This document shows positions 60,570 to 64,000 of a stretch of DNA of 64,000 nucleotides, one piece after another. Origin of the DNA: Rugosimonospora acidiphila (GTDB taxonomy: Bacteria; Actinomycetota; Actinomycetes; Mycobacteriales; Micromonosporaceae). The translations under genes were made by a program, and so were the position numbers. Location: positions 62,001-126,000 of the forward strand of contig NZ_BAABJQ010000016.1 of the NCBI RefSeq assembly GCF_039543385.1, given 5' to 3'. Below the pieces are notes generated by a model that saw only the letters and a program-made list of their open reading frames with translations, did not search any database and was not told the origin of the DNA. Positions within the stretch are counted from its first letter, which is position 1, and each line of letters opens with the position of its first letter.

Positions 60570-61265
60570 GTGACAGCGGATCCGCTCGCACTCATCCCCG
60601 ACCTCGACCGGGCCACCCAACGGGTCATCGCCACCGCCGACGCGCTGAAGGACCCGGCCGCACCGTCTCTGCTACCCGGCTGGTCCCAGGGCCACGTGCT
60701 GACCCACCTCGCCCGCAACGCCGACAGCATGGTCAACCTGCTGACCTGGGCGCGCACCGGCGTCGTTACGCCGCAGTACCCGAGCTGGGAGGTGCGGGAG
60801 TCGGACATCGAGGCGGGCGCGGGACGTCCGCTCGCGGACCAGATCGCGGACCTGCGCGACAGCTCCGCCCGATTCGCCGAGGCCGCCTCGGCGCTGCCCG
60901 CCGAGGCCTGGTCGGCGGAGCTGTCCGTGCGGACCGGCCCGATCCCGGCCGCGCTGGTGCCCTGGCGGCGGCTGCGCGAGGTCGAGATCCACCACGCGGA
61001 CCTGGGCGCCGACTACGCGCCGCGGGACTGGCCGGAGGCCTTCGCGCACCGACTGCTGCACGAGGTGGCGACCGGCCGCGAGGGCATCTCCTGCACCCTG
61101 CGCGCGGCGTCGCTCGGCCACCCGGTGGTCGTCGGTACCGGCGGCCCGCCGACCATCAACGGACCGGCGTACGCCCTGGCCGCCTGGCTCACCGGCCGCT
61201 CCACGGGCGACGGACTCGTCGTCGAACCGATCGGGCCACTTCCCGCTCTCCCGGATTGGATCTGA
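60570..61265 (+). CDS. Maleylpyruvate isomerase-family mycothiol-dependent enzyme
   Basis: A 231-aa protein with the DinB/MDMPI fold. The N-terminal half has PSLLPGWSQGHVLTHLARNA (about 32-51), where the first metal His is in GHVLTHL. The later EVEIHHADLGADYAPRDWP (about 136-154) supplies the third and fourth positions. Such enzymes use mycothiol, the actinobacterial thiol, in detoxification or aromatic catabolism; the substrate is unknown. GTG 60570 (TADPLALIPDLDRAT) is used since the upstream frame is antisense to rsgA. It lies 4 bases before the MBL hydrolase gene, so they are probably cotranscribed. Confidence 0.9.
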   Translation: MTADPLALIPDLDRATQRVIATADALKDPAAPSLLPGWSQGHVLTHLARNADSMVNLLTWARTGVVTPQYPSWEVRESDIEAGAGRPLADQIADLRDSSARFAEAASALPAEAWSAELSVRTGPIPAALVPWRRLREVEIHHADLGADYAPRDWPEAFAHRLLHEVATGREGISCTLRAASLGHPVVVGTGGPPTINGPAYALAAWLTGRSTGDGLVVEPIGPLPALPDWI

Positions 61266-61269
61266 GAAT

Positions 61270-61920
61270 ATGGCTTACACCGGCGACGTCGCACCGGGCT
61301 CGGCTCCGCAGGTTCGAGAGCTTCCCAACCTGGTGATCACCAAGGTCTCCGTCGGCCCGATGGACAACAACGCCTACCTGCTGCGCTGTGTGAGCACGGG
61401 CGACCAGGTGCTGATCGACGCCGCCAACGAGCCGGAGCGGCTGCTGTCCCTGACCGGTACGGCCGGCCTGTCCACCGTGGTCACGACCCACCGGCACGCC
61501 GACCACTGGCAGGGGCTGTCCGAGGTGGTCGGCGCGACGGGTGCCCGGTCGCTGGCGCACCGGGTGGACGCCGGTGAGCTGCCGGTCGCCTCGGAGCCGG
61601 TCGAGGACGGCGACGCCATCCCGGTCGGCGACTGCGCGTTGGAGGTCATCCACCTGGTCGGGCACACGCCGGGCTCGATCGCGCTGCTGTACCGCGACCC
61701 GTCCGGCATCCCGCACCTGTTCACCGGGGACTCGCTGTTCCCCGGCGGGCCTGGCCGGACGACGAGCCCGACCGATTTCAACTCGCTGATGGACGACCTG
61801 GAAACGAAGGTGTTCGGGCAGCTGCCGGACGAGACCTGGTTCTACCCGGGTCACGGCAAGGACAGCACGCTGGGTACCGAGCGGGCGGCCGTCCCGGAGT
61901 GGCGGGCCCGCGGCTGGTAG
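61270..61920 (+). CDS. Metallo-beta-lactamase-fold hydrolase, glyoxalase II-like
   Basis: A 216-aa MBL-fold protein. Metal-binding motifs are VVTTHRHADHWQGL (H-x-H-x-D-H, about 71-79), HLVGHTPGSIALL (His about 130), FTGDSLFPGGPGR (Asp about 152) and FYPGHGKDSTLGTE (His about 196), the standard glyoxalase II-like set. No signal peptide. It probably hydrolyses a thioester such as an S-acyl-mycothiol, given the neighbouring mycothiol-type gene, but this is inferred. In M. tuberculosis the corresponding gene (from memory) lies next to uvrA, as here. Confidence 0.93.
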   Translation: MAYTGDVAPGSAPQVRELPNLVITKVSVGPMDNNAYLLRCVSTGDQVLIDAANEPERLLSLTGTAGLSTVVTTHRHADHWQGLSEVVGATGARSLAHRVDAGELPVASEPVEDGDAIPVGDCALEVIHLVGHTPGSIALLYRDPSGIPHLFTGDSLFPGGPGRTTSPTDFNSLMDDLETKVFGQLPDETWFYPGHGKDSTLGTERAAVPEWRARGW

Positions 61921-62146
61921 CTCGTGATGTCGTGGGACAGGCGTGAGCCGGACGGGCCGGCCACACACTGCTCCACGTCGACAAGGACTTCGACGTCATC
62001 ACGGGCGTCACCGGACAGCCGACGGAGCGGCTCCGCACCTGACCGAACCACCAGCCTCACCCGCACCGCGCGGGCGGTCAGTAGTTCCGGTACCACCGCC
62101 GGCGAAGGAAGCGGTCGCGTCACGGGTGAGTCGGCGAACCGACCCC

Positions 62147-62749
62147 CTACACCGCCCGCGTGGCAGCGACCTCGGTGGCGCAGCTCTTCTTCTGCCGGTC
62201 ACGGTAGGCGTGCGAGGCGGCCTGCTGGCTGCACCGCATGCTGCAGTAACGGCCCGAGGAGTTGCGGGTGCGGTCGTAGAAGCCCTGGTAGCAGGAGGAG
62301 GAACTGCACATCCTCAGCCGGGGCCACAGGTCGCGGGTGGTGAGGTCGACGGCCGCCGCGAGCAGTGTCTCGAAGACGCCGACGATTCCGGTGTGCGAGG
62401 GCTGGAAGGTACAGCCGCCGGCCTCGATGACCGGGGTCAGCGGGTAGCGCTGACCGTAGGCCCGTAGCAACTGCTCCGCTCCGCCGAGGAGCTCGGCCCC
62501 CTGTACGCAGCCGACGTGCTCGCGGAAGACGATCGTGTAGGCGCCACGGAGTTCGCGGATGGCCGCGGCGTCCGCGTCGGTGATGACCGCCTCGCCGTCG
62601 TACAGGTTCTGTGACGTGAGCCACTCCACCAGGGCCGCCCGGTCGTCGAGCAGGTCCCGGGCGCGCTTCGGCCCGGGCTGCGTGTTGACGAACTCCAGCA
62701 GCAGGTTGGCCGAGGCGAACGGCGGGGTGGCCGTGGGAGTTTCGGTCAT
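62147..62749 (-). CDS. CGNR-type zinc finger protein with ABATE-like domain
   Basis: A 200-aa protein. The N-terminal part (FASANLLLEFVNTQP then ARDLLDDRAALVEWLTS) matches the ABATE/stress-induced predicted-regulator domain. The C-terminal finger has MCSSSSCYQGFYDRTRNSSG then RYCSMRCSQQAASHAY. The four Cys (C-x4-C ... C-x3-C) are kept, but the name-giving CGNR reads CSQQ, a clear departure. Such proteins are predicted transcription regulators. It is divergent from an SDR gene, a common pairing, and may regulate it. Region 61921-62146 holds no gene that I can support. Confidence 0.85.
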   Translation of the reverse strand: MTETPTATPPFASANLLLEFVNTQPGPKRARDLLDDRAALVEWLTSQNLYDGEAVITDADAAAIRELRGAYTIVFREHVGCVQGAELLGGAEQLLRAYGQRYPLTPVIEAGGCTFQPSHTGIVGVFETLLAAAVDLTTRDLWPRLRMCSSSSCYQGFYDRTRNSSGRYCSMRCSQQAASHAYRDRQKKSCATEVAATRAV

Positions 62750-62757
62750 GACCCTCC

Positions 62758-62830
62758 TTATGTCACTGCTAATGGTACGACGGCTAGGGCTGGCGGTTGG
62801 ATCCGTCTTGGATCAACGAGCATGACATAA
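62758..62830. promoter_or_regulatory. Divergent promoter region with TTATGTCA/TGACATAA half-sites
   Basis: TTATGTCA (62758-62765) and its exact complement TGACATAA (62823-62830) are separated by 57 bases, just upstream of the CGNR-type gene. The SDR is about 270 bases further right. These may be paired operator half-sites. The rest of 62750-63102 contains no gene that I can support, only short open frames with no protein-like sequence. Confidence 0.4.
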
Positions 62831-63102
62831 GCTAACGGCATAAGGATGTGACGTTGGCTTCGTCGATCCAGCTTGACGCCAAGGTTCGCGAGGTGCAAAC
62901 CTGGGATGCACGCGTCGCCGGCACCCAGGTTCCAACACCCGTGTCGACCGTCACAGAGATAAGCAAAAGCCGTTCGTGTATTCAGGTTGAGAGGCCCGTG
63001 CCAGACGCCGCACGGTCTCCCCGGGCGCTGCCTGGAAATCCTCATCGGGGGTTCCCCGGCTCTCACCGTCACGGCCGGACTTCACAAGCCTTGGAGTAGC
63101 AC

Positions 63103-63828
63103 ATGTCCTCGAAGATCGTCCTCATCACCGGAGCGAGCAGCGGGATCGGTGCCGCCACCGCTCGCCGACTCGCCGCCGACGGGCACCACGTGGTGCTCGG
63201 CGCCCGCCGCGTGGACCGCCTCGAAGCCCTCACCCGGGAGCTGCGCGAGGCCGGCCACAACGCCGAGCACGCGGCGCTGGACGTCACTGACCCCGAGAGT
63301 GTCAAGGCTTTCGTCGAGGGCGCCCACACCCGGCACGGCCGAATCGATGTCCTGATCAACAACGCCGGCATCATGCCGTTGTCGCGCCTTGATGACACCC
63401 GGGTCGACGACTGGAACCAGATGATCGACGTCAACATCAAGGGGGCCCTCAACAGCATCGCGGCGGCCCTGCCGCTGATGAAGGCCCAGGGACACGGTCA
63501 CTTCGTCAGCGTGTCCTCCGCCCTGGCCCACTACGTCGCCCCCGCCACGTCCGTCTACAGCGCCACCAAGTACGCGGTGCGCGCGATCTTCGACGGCCTG
63601 CGCAAGGAAGACGACCAGATCAGGGTGACCGAGATCAGCCCGTCCTTCACCGAGTCCGAGCTGCTCCAGGGCGGCGACCCCGCCACCATGGCGTGGGTGC
63701 AGTCGATGGCCGAGCGCTTCAACCTCCCCGCGTCCACCGTCGCGGGTGCCATCGCCTACGCGATCGACCAGCCGGCCGACGTCGACGTCAGCGAAATCGT
63801 CATCCGCTCGCGGGCCGAACTCGCCTAG
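63103..63828 (+). CDS. SDR-family NAD(P)-dependent oxidoreductase
   Basis: A 241-aa classical short-chain dehydrogenase/reductase. Nucleotide-binding TGASSGIGAATARRLAADG (about 9-27), NNAGIMPL (about 86-93), and the catalytic Ser-Tyr-Lys in VSVSSALAHYVAPATSVYSA then TKYAVRA, with YSATK at about 152-156, are all present, unlike the SDR at 9935. The end lacks a C-terminal extension. Substrate unknown; the family is close to YdfG-like 3-hydroxy-acid dehydrogenases. The divergent CGNR-type gene may control it. A strong terminator follows 46 bases after the stop. Confidence 0.92.
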   Translation: MSSKIVLITGASSGIGAATARRLAADGHHVVLGARRVDRLEALTRELREAGHNAEHAALDVTDPESVKAFVEGAHTRHGRIDVLINNAGIMPLSRLDDTRVDDWNQMIDVNIKGALNSIAAALPLMKAQGHGHFVSVSSALAHYVAPATSVYSATKYAVRAIFDGLRKEDDQIRVTEISPSFTESELLQGGDPATMAWVQSMAERFNLPASTVAGAIAYAIDQPADVDVSEIVIRSRAELA

Positions 63829-63874
63829 TGATAGCGGAACGCGGGACGTCTCGGTGATCGCCTCTTCGTGACAC

Positions 63875-63908
63875 GGGATCGCCGGGCGCGGCGGCGCCCG
63901 GCGATCCC
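63875..63908. terminator. Perfect hairpin between convergent genes
   Basis: A 15-base stem (GGGATCGCCGGGCGC, 63875-63889, with 63894-63908) and the 4-base loop GGCG. It lies between the SDR stop and the end of a gene entering from the right edge, and can serve both strands. Confidence 0.8.
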
Positions 63909-63915
63909 GCCCTCG

Positions 63916-64000
63916 TCAGTTGACGCGATGGCTCTCGCGCGGCGCGGCGCCCCGCTCCGGACCCGGCTCCCCCGCCCCCGTCCTCATGCCAACGGCGGCA
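63916..64000 (-). CDS. C-terminal fragment of a gene running in from the right edge
   Basis: On the minus strand a frame enters at the right edge and stops at TGA 63918-63916. It encodes about 27 residues, ending GPERGAAPRESHRVN. Third codon positions are nearly all G or C, as in real genes here, and a terminator hairpin lies 7 bases further on. The tail is polar and likely disordered. No family can be assigned. Confidence 0.4.
   Translation of the reverse strand, partial: AAVGMRTGAGEPGPERGAAPRESHRVN

Noticed and set aside
62758..63072. A 104-codon open frame in the CGNR/SDR intergenic region
   Set aside because: It has no domain or ribosome site, and it covers the promoter region of two genes.

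Overview
The window is a GC-rich actinobacterial chromosome segment and fits a member of the Micromonosporaceae best. Supporting signs are strongly G/C-biased third codon positions, many GTG and some TTG starts, and several probable leaderless promoters (a TANNNT box 6-8 bases before the start codon). It also carries actinobacterial hallmark genes: rbpA, whiA, the yvcK/rapZ pair, a SufR-led suf operon, opcA, an F420-type luciferase-like oxidoreductase and a DinB/mycothiol-dependent-type enzyme. I found no rRNA, tRNA, CRISPR array, insertion sequence, prophage or integrase. From memory, the gene order matches a long block of the Mycobacterium tuberculosis chromosome (uvrC-rapZ-yvcK-whiA-gap-pgk-tpi-secG ... 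pgl-opcA-zwf-tal-tkt-ctaB ... ctaA-sufR-B-D-C-S-U-T ... echA-ABC-F-HTH-acnR-acn), with family-specific genes inserted. Most of the window is therefore conserved core.

Layout. (1) 1-2.8 kb: the end of an unidentified gene, a secreted beta-helix protein, a ribbon-helix-helix-like protein with a repeat operator, and an unknown protein. (2) 2.9-10.7 kb: aconitase acnA, a RIO-type kinase, a TetR regulator, a HAD hydrolase, a GrpB-family protein, the aconitase repressor acnR and an atypical SDR. acnA and acnR share a palindrome that I read as the AcnR operator. (3) 10.7-17.2 kb: an ABC exporter, enoyl-CoA hydratase, a 75-aa HTH protein, a polytopic membrane protein and an ABC-F ATPase. (4) 17.3-25.2 kb: a divergent MarR / YczE-F420-oxidoreductase unit with a compact double operator, a DUF3761-like lipoprotein, an actinobacterial VLRF1-type peptidyl-tRNA hydrolase, a HAD hydrolase, a TetR-zinc-ribbon fusion divergent from a beta-helix enzyme, and a LysE exporter. 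(5) 25.3-31.9 kb: the eight-gene suf Fe-S assembly operon with a strong terminator. (6) 31.9-35.5 kb: heme A synthase ctaA, a coupled ATP-grasp/unknown pair and heme O synthase ctaB. (7) 36.2-44.7 kb: the tkt-tal-pgi-zwf-opcA-pgl pentose phosphate operon. (8) 44.9-49.5 kb: N-acetyltransferase, rbpA, secG, and tpiA-pgk-gap. (9) 49.8-59 kb: whiA, yvcK, rapZ, uvrC, a Rieske lipoprotein and uvrA. (10) 59.2-64 kb: rsgA, a mycothiol-type enzyme, an MBL hydrolase, and a CGNR-type regulator divergent from an SDR.

The genes tie central carbon metabolism (aconitase, pentose phosphate pathway, lower glycolysis) to Fe-S supply (Suf supports aconitase and the Rieske proteins) and to cytochrome oxidase heme (ctaA/ctaB).

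The least expected material is in the non-coding DNA. There is an 80-bp element with target-duplication-like ends between tal and pgi, a 67-bp hairpin unit repeated at the pgl/NAT junction, several 15-17-bp tandem arrays, and a palindrome that serves as the -35 box of two divergent leaderless promoters. I did not find a convincing wholly new defence or biosynthetic system. All functional calls rest on reading the translated sequences and on family knowledge; no database search was run.
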